A model generated the notes under the pieces. That model saw only the letters and a program-made list of their open reading frames with translations. It made no database searches and was not told the DNA's origin. The position numbers were made by a program, and so were the translations under genes. From Borrelia sp. HM (GTDB lineage: Bacteria > Spirochaetota > Spirochaetia > Borreliales > Borreliaceae), in contig NZ_AP024401.1 of NCBI RefSeq assembly GCF_019669085.1, forward strand, positions 248,001 through 312,000: a DNA stretch of 64,000 bases. Reading direction: 5' to 3'. Below, one piece after another: positions 8,867-17,118 of this stretch. Each line of letters starts with the position of its first letter. Position 1 is the first letter of the stretch.

Positions 8867-8890
8867 TTATATAATTTGTTAATTATATAA
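8867..8890 (+). promoter_or_regulatory. AT-only hairpin just before the glpQ ribosome site
   Basis: Ten-base arms at 8867-8876 and 8881-8890 are exact complements around the loop tgtt. The glpQ AAGGAG starts about three bases after the hairpin. The stem contains no G or C and is not followed by a T run, so a terminator is unlikely. It could tune stability or translation of the downstream half of the operon. The right arm also reads TATAAT (8886-8891). Confidence 0.5.
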
Positions 8891-8905
8891 TATAAGGAGT
8901 TAAAT

Positions 8906-9910
8906 ATGAAATTAAAACTATTAATACTTACAATTAATATATTTTTCATAATTTCATGCTTTAATGAAAAAATGAGTAAAAATAAAAAATCACCATTAGT
9001 TATAGCTCACAGAGGTGCTAGCGGATACCTTCCAGAACATACTTTAGAATCTAAAGCATACGCTTATGCCTTAGGAGCTGATTATTTAGAACAAGACATA
9101 GTGCTAACAAAGGACAATATTCCTGTTATAATGCATGATCCAGAACTTGACACAACCACAAATGTTAAACAACTATTTCCTAACCGAGCTAGAGAAAACG
9201 GGCGATATTACTCTACCGACTTTACACTAACTGAACTTAAATCACTAAGTATTAGTGAAAGATTTAATCCTGAAAATCAAAAACCAATATATCCTAGCCG
9301 TTTTCCACTAAATGAATACAATTTTAAAATTCCAACATTAGAAGAAGAAATACAATTTATACAAGGACTAAATAAAAGCACAGGAAAAAATGTCGGAATT
9401 TACCCTGAAATTAAAAAACCCTTCTGGCATAAACAACAAGGTAAAGATATTTCTAAAATCGTAATAGAAATTTTAAATAAATATGGATACAAATCAAAAG
9501 AAGATAAGATTTATCTACAAACATTTGACTTTGATGAATTAAAAAGAATCAGGAACGAACTTGGATACCAAGGAAAATTAATAATGCTTATTGGAGAAAA
9601 TAACTGGAACGAAGCCCCAACAGACTATGAATATATCAAATCAGAAGAAGGTATGGCTGAAGTTGCAAAGTATTCTGACGGAATTGGAGCTTGGATGTCC
9701 CAAATTATCATTGATGGTAAAATAACAGAACTTACAAGTTTAGCTCATAAATATAATATAGAAGTTCATCCTTACACATTTAGGATAGATGAATTACCTT
9801 CATATGTTAACAATGCACATGAACTACTAGATTTATTATTCAATAAAGCAAAAGTAGATGGCATATTTACAGATTTCACTGACATAGTAGTGAATTTCAT
9901 AAAAAAATAA
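8906..9910 (+). CDS. glpQ: Glycerophosphodiester phosphodiesterase (lipoprotein)
   Basis: It hydrolyses glycerophosphodiesters such as glycerophosphocholine to glycerol-3-phosphate plus an alcohol, outside the cytoplasmic membrane. GDPD active-site residues are visible: H35-R36 (IAHRGASGYLPEHT), E62 and D64 (LEQDIVL) and H77 (VIMHDPE). The signal peptide ends in a lipobox-like FIISC, making C18 the probable lipidated cysteine, so the enzyme is probably membrane-anchored. Length is 334 residues, usual for GlpQ. AAGGAG precedes the ATG. GlpQ is the serological antigen long used to tell relapsing-fever from Lyme Borrelia, so it is the strongest taxonomic marker here. The product G3P enters through GlpT. 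Confidence 0.97.
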   Translation: MKLKLLILTINIFFIISCFNEKMSKNKKSPLVIAHRGASGYLPEHTLESKAYAYALGADYLEQDIVLTKDNIPVIMHDPELDTTTNVKQLFPNRARENGRYYSTDFTLTELKSLSISERFNPENQKPIYPSRFPLNEYNFKIPTLEEEIQFIQGLNKSTGKNVGIYPEIKKPFWHKQQGKDISKIVIEILNKYGYKSKEDKIYLQTFDFDELKRIRNELGYQGKLIMLIGENNWNEAPTDYEYIKSEEGMAEVAKYSDGIGAWMSQIIIDGKITELTSLAHKYNIEVHPYTFRIDELPSYVNNAHELLDLLFNKAKVDGIFTDFTDIVVNFIKK

Positions 9911-9946
9911 AACCATCGATTTTAATAAGGAGAATATTTAATTCTT

Positions 9947-11509
9947 ATGAGTAAAAATAAAACAAAAGAATTACAAGATCTTGATAAACAAGATTTTGAC
10001 TTAATAATAATTGGGGGAGGAGCAACTGGCCTTGGCATTGGAATAGACTCAATTACAAGAGGATATAAAACTTTACTCGTTGAAAAATTTGACTATGCAA
10101 AAGGCACCTCTTCTAGATCGACTAAACTAATACATGGAGGTGTAAGATACTTAGCTCAATTTAATTTATCCTTAGTAAAAGAAGCATTATATGAGAAGGC
10201 TCTACTTGAAAAAAATGCACCTCATCTAGTTAAAAAGCTTGAATTTATTATACCCATATACAATATCTTTAGTATTCCCTACTACTATCTTGGCTTGAGT
10301 TGGTACTATAAACTTCTTGGAAAATATAAAGAAGCTAAGTATAAAACAAAGTTATTATCAAAATCCAAGACAATAAAAAAAATGCCAAATATTAAAACTA
10401 AAGGTCTTAAATGCTCTGTTTTGTACTATGACAATTCATTTGATGATTCAAGAATGGCAATAAGCATGTTTAGAACTTTTACTGAAAAAGGAGGGTTGGC
10501 ATTCAATTATACAGAACTTATAAGTTTCACAAAAAAAAATGGAAAAATATCAGGTGCCATTATCAAAGATAAACTAAGTGGTAAACAAATTATCATTAAT
10601 AGTAAATGTATAATAAATGCAACAGGAATCTTTTCAGATGAAATTAGAAAATTAGATGATCCCAATACAACTAACATTATAAAACCTTCCCAAGGAACAC
10701 ATATAGTAATTAACAAAGATAAATTAAATACAGAATGCGCAATGGTTATACCTAAAACAAGTGATAATAGAATTTTATTTTCTGTACCTTGGTATAATGG
10801 TATTATTTGTGGAAGTACAGATGTTTCAATAGACAAAATTGAGGAAGAACCCAAAAGTCTAGAAAGTGAAATTGAATTTATAATAAATACCATAAATAAT
10901 TACCTAAATATTAAAATAAATAAAAATGATATTTTAAGTATTTATGCAGGAATTAGACCTCTCATCGCAAGTCCTAAAAAGATAAAACACACCTCAAAAA
11001 TATCAAGAAACGAAAAAATATTCGTATCAGATTCAAATCTTATTACAATTGCCGGAGGCAAATATACGACTTACAGAAAGATGGCTGAAAAAGTCTTAAA
11101 AAGAGCAATCGAAGAAAAACTACTACCTGAATCAATCTCTATAACAGAAAATTTAAAACTACACGGATACATAGACAAAGAGGAAGCACTTAAAATACCT
11201 GAACACTTTCGAACTTATGGAAATGATTTTCAATACTTAAGAAAAATGCAAGAATTCAACAATAAGATTCATAAAAACTTGCCATTAAATACTGCTCAAA
11301 TAACCTTTGCTATTCAATTTGAGCAAGCAAAAACTATTGAAGATATCTTATCAAGAAGAACAAGATCGCTATTATTAAACGCAAAAGCCACAATTGAAGC
11401 TGCACCAAAGGTTGCTGAGATTATGATGCATAAACTTGGTAAATCAGAAGAATGGAAAAATGAACAACTAAAAAGCTTTAAAGAAATAGCAGAAAAATAT
11501 TTAGTTTAA
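9947..11509 (+). CDS. glpD: Glycerol-3-phosphate dehydrogenase, FAD-dependent
   Basis: It oxidises sn-glycerol-3-phosphate to dihydroxyacetone phosphate, sending carbon into glycolysis. The FAD dinucleotide fold GGGATG is at residues 23-28, and the family segment SSRSTKLIHGGVRYL follows around residue 60. The C-terminal DAO_C-like helical domain occupies roughly the last 130 residues. The length of 520 matches the family. Borrelia has no classical respiratory chain, so the electron acceptor is uncertain; it may be oxygen directly. The start is unusual because AAGGAG lies about 14 bases before the ATG. Last gene of the glp operon. Confidence 0.97.
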   Translation: MSKNKTKELQDLDKQDFDLIIIGGGATGLGIGIDSITRGYKTLLVEKFDYAKGTSSRSTKLIHGGVRYLAQFNLSLVKEALYEKALLEKNAPHLVKKLEFIIPIYNIFSIPYYYLGLSWYYKLLGKYKEAKYKTKLLSKSKTIKKMPNIKTKGLKCSVLYYDNSFDDSRMAISMFRTFTEKGGLAFNYTELISFTKKNGKISGAIIKDKLSGKQIIINSKCIINATGIFSDEIRKLDDPNTTNIIKPSQGTHIVINKDKLNTECAMVIPKTSDNRILFSVPWYNGIICGSTDVSIDKIEEEPKSLESEIEFIINTINNYLNIKINKNDILSIYAGIRPLIASPKKIKHTSKISRNEKIFVSDSNLITIAGGKYTTYRKMAEKVLKRAIEEKLLPESISITENLKLHGYIDKEEALKIPEHFRTYGNDFQYLRKMQEFNNKIHKNLPLNTAQITFAIQFEQAKTIEDILSRRTRSLLLNAKATIEAAPKVAEIMMHKLGKSEEWKNEQLKSFKEIAEKYLV

Positions 11510-11515
11510 TTAAGT

Positions 11516-11535
11516 GAGGATACAATGTAATCCTC
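11516..11535. terminator. Weak hairpin between glpD and convergent yaaR
   Basis: GAGGAT at 11516-11521 pairs with ATCCTC at 11530-11535, and two further pairs form inside if one A is bulged. No T tract follows on either strand, so it is at best an imperfect two-way terminator. Confidence 0.35.
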
Positions 11536-11635
11536 CTATTAAAAATAATCCCATACATTATAAAATTTATTTTGAATATGTATAATCTAATTATTTAATA
11601 TCAAATTTAAAAATCAAATATCAATTTAAAATCAT

Positions 11636-12130
11636 CTACCTTAGCAAATTAACAAGTAATCCTTGAATTTCCTCAAGACTACTTAAAAGTTTAATCTGAG
11701 AAATTTGATTTTGCAAAACAGAATAAGCAAGCTTATCAAGCTTTTCATTAATAATTCTAATAATGGAATATTTAGGTCTTTTTATTGCTCCATTACTTCC
11801 ACCTTTTTGTTCTTTAATAGAAATAGAAGATGACAAAATAATAGATAAAAATTCCCCTATAGTTTTTTTATAAAAAATCACATTTTGACGAGAAGGTTCA
11901 CTTAATAGTTTTTCACCAAAATCATTAATATCATCTAGCATATCTTTAATTAATTCAAGATTAAATTCACCATTCTCAAGTAAGATAAAAGGTTTATCTT
12001 GTCTGACAACCTCAGATTTAAATATAGAAGAAAAAATACCTAACCTGTTAGTAGTAACCTTCTTTTTAGAGGCCTTATAATCCTTTGAATCAAGATTTAA
12101 GGCTCCTGCGACTAAGTTATTAATCTTCAT
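11636..12130 (-). CDS. YaaR/DUF327-family protein
   Basis: 164 residues. From about residue 45 onward it fits the DUF327 (YaaR) pattern: an alpha-helical domain with LIKDMLDDINDFGEKLLSEP, then YKKTIGEFLSIIL, then IIRIINEKLDKLAYSVLQNQ, and the end SLEEIQGLLVNLL. The family occurs in Firmicutes and spirochaetes; its biochemical role is not established. The gene overlaps the end of the bactofilin gene by 11 bases and is the last of three minus-strand genes (M23 peptidase, bactofilin, YaaR), so translational coupling is probable. That context suggests envelope or morphology work. It is cytosolic, with no signal peptide or membrane segment. Confidence 0.75.
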   Translation of the reverse strand: MKINNLVAGALNLDSKDYKASKKKVTTNRLGIFSSIFKSEVVRQDKPFILLENGEFNLELIKDMLDDINDFGEKLLSEPSRQNVIFYKKTIGEFLSIILSSSISIKEQKGGSNGAIKRPKYSIIRIINEKLDKLAYSVLQNQISQIKLLSSLEEIQGLLVNLLR

Positions 12131-12683
12131 CTATCTTGCTGCTTATACCATTAAATAAATAATTATCACTATCATCTGTAATGACATCCTTAGATATTTT
12201 CTTACTATCCATTCCCTTATTAACTTCAATTAAAATATCTTCATTAACTTTATAAGAACCAGTATAAATTAACACATCTTTTTCAGCAAAACTAAGATTT
12301 TCAATGCCAATATTCATATATCCATCAATAATAGCACCCTCTTCAACCTCAATAGACTGACATGAAATATTTCCAATAATACATCCTGATTGAAAAACTT
12401 TAATTTTTTTGCTAGCACAAACATTTCCAAGAACAATTCCAGAAACAACAATCTCATTTGCATTAATATTTGACTTAATGCGTCCTGTTTCTCCAATTAT
12501 AACCCTCTTTGTAGAACTAATGGTTCCTAAAAAATCACCATCAATCCTAATAAAATTATTTGAAACAATTTCTCCTTTAAAAAAATCATCTTTTCCAATA
12601 ATTGTTTTTATCTCTGCGAAAATAAAAGATGATGAAAATTTCTTATTCTTATTATCTTTTTTCATACTTAAAAGATTAAGCAT
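12120..12683 (-). CDS. Bactofilin (polymer-forming cytoskeletal protein)
   Basis: Bactofilins self-assemble into nucleotide-free filaments through a right-handed beta-helix and help set cell shape. The core here runs from about residue 25 (IKTIIGKDDFFKGEIVSNNF) to about 130, with repeated beta-helix turns such as IRIDGDFLGTISSTKRVIIG and CIIGNISCQSIEVEEGAIID. The 187-residue length is typical, with charged tails at both ends. The ATG at 12683 abuts the stop of the upstream M23 peptidase gene, so it is probably translated by coupling; an alternative ATG is at 12665. Bactofilin beside an M23 peptidase matches shape modules known in other bacteria. B. burgdorferi has several bactofilins; this one corresponds, from memory, to BB0245. 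Confidence 0.9.
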   Translation of the reverse strand: MLNLLSMKKDNKNKKFSSSFIFAEIKTIIGKDDFFKGEIVSNNFIRIDGDFLGTISSTKRVIIGETGRIKSNINANEIVVSGIVLGNVCASKKIKVFQSGCIIGNISCQSIEVEEGAIIDGYMNIGIENLSFAEKDVLIYTGSYKVNEDILIEVNKGMDSKKISKDVITDDSDNYLFNGISSKIDED

Positions 12684-13709
12684 TTATTTTGAAGCCCCCA
12701 CTGCCAAATTTAAATACATATCAGGATTTACAACCTGAGACCCTATACGAATCTCATAATGAAGATGTGGACCTGTTGAATATCCTGTTTGACCAAGTAA
12801 ACCAATCACTTGACCTTTTTTAACATAAGAACCCTTAGTAATATTTAAACGAGACATATGAGCATAAAGAGTGGAGAGTCCATATTTATGTTTAATTTGA
12901 ATAAAATTACCATAACCTGTTCCTTGGTAACTAGCCCTAACAACCTCACCATTAGCAGCTGCGACAATAGCCGTTCCAATCCTTACTCCTGCAAGATCTA
13001 TTCCTTTATGGATATACCATTGCCTAGTAAAAGGCTCAATAGCAGGTCCAAAGTGCAAAGAAACAACACCATTACCTTTAGAAATCGGCCAAAGCGAAGG
13101 AATATCATTTAATAATTTATTTTGGGAATGAAGTAATTTCACTATACTATTAAGAGGAGAAATTGACCTTTCTATTGTATGCTTAACATTTTTAAGATCA
13201 TTTAACTCTTTAAGTGCATTAGCTTCTAGCAATTGCAAATCAATAAAATCTGCAAAGTCTCCTTCTAATTTATCGCGATTTAAATTAGTATTATTCTCAT
13301 TGATTTTTAAAGAAGTACTAAGTTCATCTAGAACTTTAGAAAAGTTACTAGCAACAGAATTAATTTCTACAACAGTATTTCTAAAATATTCAATCTCAGA
13401 TTCTGCAAGCGCATAACTCTTTTCAGTAGAATTAACAATCGATTTAAGAGTAACATAATTAACAGCAAGCAAAACAAACCCTATAAAGATAAAAAGAAAA
13501 AATAAAAAAAATAAAAATAAAGTCAAAAAAGAAATCTTTATATTTCTAACATCCCCTTTAACATGAGGAATAATCATAAAGCTAACGTTTTGCCTGAAAA
13601 AAGAATAAATATTATTTAAAAGTTTAAAAAAATAACCAAAACTTGAAAGAAAGATCTTATCTAATCTCTTAAAAAAAGATATGATTTTGAATCCTCTCTT
13701 TTTTATCAT
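12684..13709 (-). CDS. Membrane-anchored M23 (LytM) peptidoglycan peptidase
   Basis: 341 residues. A cytoplasmic N-terminus of about 50 residues is followed by one very hydrophobic segment (about 57-88), a coiled-coil periplasmic stalk (about 90-200), and a C-terminal M23 domain. The zinc ligands are present: HKGIDLAG (H-x3-D), YAHMSRL and GPHLHYEIR (H-x-H), so it should be an active endopeptidase cutting peptidoglycan crosslinks. AGGGG sits six bases before the ATG. A promoter-like pair on the minus strand lies at 13768-13796. It heads the peptidase-bactofilin-YaaR cluster, which suggests that the bactofilin positions this enzyme. Confidence 0.92.
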   Translation of the reverse strand: MIKKRGFKIISFFKRLDKIFLSSFGYFFKLLNNIYSFFRQNVSFMIIPHVKGDVRNIKISFLTLFLFFLFFLFIFIGFVLLAVNYVTLKSIVNSTEKSYALAESEIEYFRNTVVEINSVASNFSKVLDELSTSLKINENNTNLNRDKLEGDFADFIDLQLLEANALKELNDLKNVKHTIERSISPLNSIVKLLHSQNKLLNDIPSLWPISKGNGVVSLHFGPAIEPFTRQWYIHKGIDLAGVRIGTAIVAAANGEVVRASYQGTGYGNFIQIKHKYGLSTLYAHMSRLNITKGSYVKKGQVIGLLGQTGYSTGPHLHYEIRIGSQVVNPDMYLNLAVGASK

Positions 13710-13767
13710 AATAAACCCCTCAGCACATATACTGACTAATAAAAAAAGTCTTTAATACTTAAAAACC

Positions 13768-13796
13768 ATTTTAAACCCACAAATTAATATTTACAA
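13768..13796 (-). promoter_or_regulatory. Promoter for the M23-bactofilin-yaaR cluster
   Basis: On the minus strand, TTGTAA (13796-13791), 17 bases, then TAAAAT (13773-13768). The start would fall near 13761, about 50 bases before the ATG at 13709. The same TTGTAA-N17-TAAAAT pair occurs before pepF. Confidence 0.5.
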
Positions 13797-13872
13797 CACT
13801 TTTTATAAATGATAGCATTATCAATACAATAAAAATACAAAAATAAAAGTAAATGATTTATTATTATATACA

Positions 13873-14472
13873 ATGAAAACATTATTCTTTGCAACTACTA
13901 ATATAAATAAAATAAATGAAGTAAAGCAAATTTTAGATATCCCCAATATAAAAATAGAAATTCCTAAAAATTTTAATGTACAAGAGACAGGTAAAACTTT
14001 TAAAGAAAATTCTCTGCTCAAAGCAAAAACTTTATTTGAACTATTAGATAGGAAACAACCTGTTTTTAGCGAAGATTCGGGATTATGCATAGAAGCATTA
14101 GATTTTGAGCCTGGAATTTATTCTAAAAGATATGACCAACATAAATTAGGAAAAAAATTAGGAACCAATGAAAAAAATCAGCTTATTATAGATTTAATGA
14201 AAAATAAAAAAAATAGAACTGCATATTTCATATGTGTAGTCAGTCATATTTCAATCAATGGAACTATAACTAATTTTAAAGGTGCCTTTAGCGGAACAAT
14301 TGCTATGGATATTAATCATTATAAAAAGAATGGATTTGGATATGACCCAATATTTTTAACTACAAATAATAAAAGACTTAGTGAATTAAGTCTTTCAGAA
14401 AAAAATAAAATATCCCATAGAGGAATAGCATTCAGCAAATTTAAAAATTTTTTAATGAAATCTTTAGATTAA
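13873..14472 (+). CDS. rdgB: dITP/XTP pyrophosphatase (RdgB/HAM1 family)
   Basis: It hydrolyses non-canonical purine nucleoside triphosphates (ITP, dITP, XTP) to monophosphates, keeping them out of DNA and RNA. Family signatures are the N-terminal [15 protein letters not shown], the metal/base site [19 protein letters not shown], the region GFGYDPIFL and [16 protein letters not shown] near the C-terminus. The 199-residue length is normal. No Shine-Dalgarno sequence precedes the ATG. Instead a TATTAT box lies 6-14 bases upstream, so the mRNA may be leaderless. It is divergent from the M23-bactofilin cluster. Confidence 0.95.
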   Translation: MKTLFFATTNINKINEVKQILDIPNIKIEIPKNFNVQETGKTFKENSLLKAKTLFELLDRKQPVFSEDSGLCIEALDFEPGIYSKRYDQHKLGKKLGTNEKNQLIIDLMKNKKNRTAYFICVVSHISINGTITNFKGAFSGTIAMDINHYKKNGFGYDPIFLTTNNKRLSELSLSEKNKISHRGIAFSKFKNFLMKSLD

Positions 14473-14525
14473 TACCATAAAAATAAATTGTAACAATTTA
14501 ATACAAATCAAATTTTTCCATTAAT

Positions 14526-14567
14526 TTGTAAAATCGAAAGTAAACATTTAAAATAATTATTGTTTAC
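14526..14567 (+). promoter_or_regulatory. pepF promoter with operator-like inverted repeat around the -10 box
   Basis: TTGTAA (14526-14531), a 17-base spacer and TAAAAT (14549-14554) give a start near 14561. The inverted repeat GTAAACA (14540-14546) and TGTTTAC (14561-14567) brackets the -10 box, the usual place for a repressor operator. A second palindrome, TAAATTGT-a-ACAATTTA, lies just upstream at 14484-14500. Confidence 0.45.
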
Positions 14568-14608
14568 AGTTACAATTTATGTCATATCAAATTCAAGGAG
14601 AAAGTTTA

Positions 14609-16396
14609 ATGATAGACAGAATCAACATAAATGAAAATGACAAATGGGATTTATCTTCTCTATTTAACAATGACAACGAATACAGGGAAACAGTCAAAAA
14701 AATAAAATCAAAACTTCAAAACTTCAAAAAATATGAAAAATTAGATTTCGATCCAAATATCTTTAAGCAAGCATTAAATGATTATTATACAATAGAAGAA
14801 GAACTTGAGAGAACAACATATTACACACATATTCAACTGGCAACAGATGTCACCAATCAAATTTCAAACGAACTTAGAGCAATTAATGTCAACTTAGAAA
14901 CATATGCATCAAATATTACAGCATTTTTTATTCCAAAAATCTTAAAAATAGATACAAAACAAGTCAAAGAATGGCTTGAAGATATAGAAATCAAAAATCA
15001 CAAAATAGCAATTGAAAAAATATTAAGACACAAAGAACATATCTTAAATGAAGGCGAAGAAAAGATATTAGCTAACTATACATCTCTTCATTCATCTTAT
15101 GAAGATATATTCTCTGCATTAACAAATGCAGACATGGAATTTGGAAAAATCGATGGCAAACCATTAACAAATACTACTTACAATTTATTTCTTCAAAATG
15201 AGAATCAAGAAATACGAAGAGAAGCATTTTTAAAATTTTATCAAGTATATAAAAAACATGAAAATACATTAGCTAACCTACTAATTGCTAATATAAATCA
15301 AAATAAATTCTTGGCCAAAACAAGAAAATTTGAAAATACTATATCAATGCAACTTTTTCAAAATAATATTGATACTAAGATTTATACAAACTTAATTGAA
15401 ACAGTTAATGAAAACTTATTTGTACTTCATGAATATTACGAATTTAGAAGACATATACTAAAACAAGAATATCTTAACCATTACGATGTTTATGTTCCCT
15501 TAACAAGGGATATTAAATTCAAACACTCCTTTAAAGAAGCATGTGACAAAATTTTAAAATCACTAGAAATACTAGGCGATGAGTATACCGAAATACTAAG
15601 AAAAGGACTATTTGAAGAACGTTGGGTTGATAAATATGAAAATAAAGGAAAAACGGCAGGGGCTTTTAGTGCAGGTTCATACAACAGCAAACCCTACATA
15701 TTAATGAATTATAAAGATGAGTCAATAAGAGATATGTTTACATTAGCCCATGAAGCTGGACACTCCATGCATTCCTATTTCAGCATTAAAAATAATCCAT
15801 TCCCTCAATATCAATATTCTATTTTCGAAGCAGAAATAGCATCTACCTTAAATGAACAAATACTTGCAGAATATTTGCTCAAAAATGAAAATGACAATGA
15901 AAAAATAAAATATATTAAACTAAATCAAATTGATGACTTACTTGCAACATTTTTTAGGCAAACGATGTTTGCTGAATTTGAATATGCCATTCATGACATG
16001 ATCAATAAAAACGAACCAGTAGTCAAAGAAACAATAAAAACCATGTATTTAAATTTGTTAAAAAAATACTTTGGTCCTAGTCTTAAGTTTAAAGAAGAGA
16101 GTTCTCTTGAATGTTTTAGGATTCCTCATTTCTACTCACCATTTTACGTATATCAATATGCAACAGGCATTACAGCTGCTCTTTTAATATATAAAAATAT
16201 AAAAGAAGACAAAAAAGATACTATTAAAAATTACATAGAATTTCTAAAAACAGGAGGATCAAAATACCCTTTAGAATCACTAAAAGTTACTGGTGTTGAT
16301 TTAAGCCTAAAATCAACAATAAAAAATACTATTGACATATTTAAAGAACGTCTAGAGGATGTAAAAAAATTATTCTCAATAACAATAAAGGAGTAA
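14609..16396 (+). CDS. pepF: Oligoendopeptidase F (M3B metallopeptidase)
   Basis: This cytoplasmic zinc peptidase degrades short peptides, probably those imported by the oligopeptide transporters on which Borrelia depends for amino acids. The zinc motif HEAGH is at residues 381-385 (TLAHEAGHSMHS). The third ligand is a glutamate in the following FEAEIASTLNEQ. I choose the ATG at 14609, with AGGAG eight bases upstream, over the in-frame ATG at 14579, which has no ribosome site. This gives 595 residues, the usual PepF length. It is followed after three bases by pcs. Confidence 0.95.
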   Translation: MIDRININENDKWDLSSLFNNDNEYRETVKKIKSKLQNFKKYEKLDFDPNIFKQALNDYYTIEEELERTTYYTHIQLATDVTNQISNELRAINVNLETYASNITAFFIPKILKIDTKQVKEWLEDIEIKNHKIAIEKILRHKEHILNEGEEKILANYTSLHSSYEDIFSALTNADMEFGKIDGKPLTNTTYNLFLQNENQEIRREAFLKFYQVYKKHENTLANLLIANINQNKFLAKTRKFENTISMQLFQNNIDTKIYTNLIETVNENLFVLHEYYEFRRHILKQEYLNHYDVYVPLTRDIKFKHSFKEACDKILKSLEILGDEYTEILRKGLFEERWVDKYENKGKTAGAFSAGSYNSKPYILMNYKDESIRDMFTLAHEAGHSMHSYFSIKNNPFPQYQYSIFEAEIASTLNEQILAEYLLKNENDNEKIKYIKLNQIDDLLATFFRQTMFAEFEYAIHDMINKNEPVVKETIKTMYLNLLKKYFGPSLKFKEESSLECFRIPHFYSPFYVYQYATGITAALLIYKNIKEDKKDTIKNYIEFLKTGGSKYPLESLKVTGVDLSLKSTIKNTIDIFKERLEDVKKLFSITIKE

Positions 16397-16399
16397 AAT

Positions 16400-17107
16400 T
16401 TGAAACAACAATTAAACTTAATTTTAGCTTGGTCGGTACATATTTTAACAGCTTTTGGACTAATAATTGGCCTTTACTCAATAATTTCTATTATAAATGA
16501 AGATTATAATCTGCTATTAAAACTTACAATTCTTGCTATCCTAATTGATGGTATTGACGGCACATTAGCAAGAAGACTAAAGGTAAAAGAATTTATACCA
16601 ACAATAAATGGAGAACTTCTTGACAATATAGTAGACTACTTAAATTACACATTTGTTCCTACAATATTTTTTTATTACAGTAATTTCATAGAAAATGAAT
16701 ATAAAACAATAGTTTGTATTGGAATTTTATTTTCATCAGCATACCAATTCTCAAGAACAGATGCAAAAACCAGTGATGATTATTTTAAAGGTTTCCCATC
16801 TTTATGGAATCTACTAATAATCTTTAACATAATATTCACAATGACCCAGATTACTAATCTAATTATCATACTATTATGTATAATATTTAGCTTTATGCCA
16901 ATTAAGTTCATTTATCCTTCAAAAAATAAAGAATTTAAATACATAACCTTTCCTTTAACAGTAATCATTATTTTACTAGCAATACCTACAATACTTATAA
17001 AAACGACAGAACTTTATTTAAATATATATGGAACAATGATAATTATTTATTGCTCATATTTAATTTTACTAAGCATATATTTACATTATAAAACGAGAAA
17101 AAAATAA
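16400..17107 (+). CDS. pcs: Phosphatidylcholine synthase
   Basis: It condenses choline with CDP-diacylglycerol to phosphatidylcholine in the inner membrane; Borrelia takes the choline from its host. 235 residues with about seven to eight membrane helices. The CDP-alcohol phosphotransferase signature is visible as DGIDGTLARR, followed by GELLDNIVDYLNY with its two metal-binding aspartates. The start is TTG, with AAAGGAG six bases before it. It is three bases behind pepF and 11 bases before dedA, so the three are probably co-transcribed. The spacing between motif halves is longer than in ordinary CDP-alcohol transferases, as in known Pcs enzymes. Confidence 0.92.
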   Translation: MKQQLNLILAWSVHILTAFGLIIGLYSIISIINEDYNLLLKLTILAILIDGIDGTLARRLKVKEFIPTINGELLDNIVDYLNYTFVPTIFFYYSNFIENEYKTIVCIGILFSSAYQFSRTDAKTSDDYFKGFPSLWNLLIIFNIIFTMTQITNLIIILLCIIFSFMPIKFIYPSKNKEFKYITFPLTVIIILLAIPTILIKTTELYLNIYGTMIIIYCSYLILLSIYLHYKTRKK

Positions 17108-17118
17108 AGAGAAATTTT

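Noticed and set aside
7432-9946. glpT/glpQ as a recently acquired island
   Set aside because: No repeats, mobile genes or composition change are seen at the borders; presence in relapsing-fever species is general.
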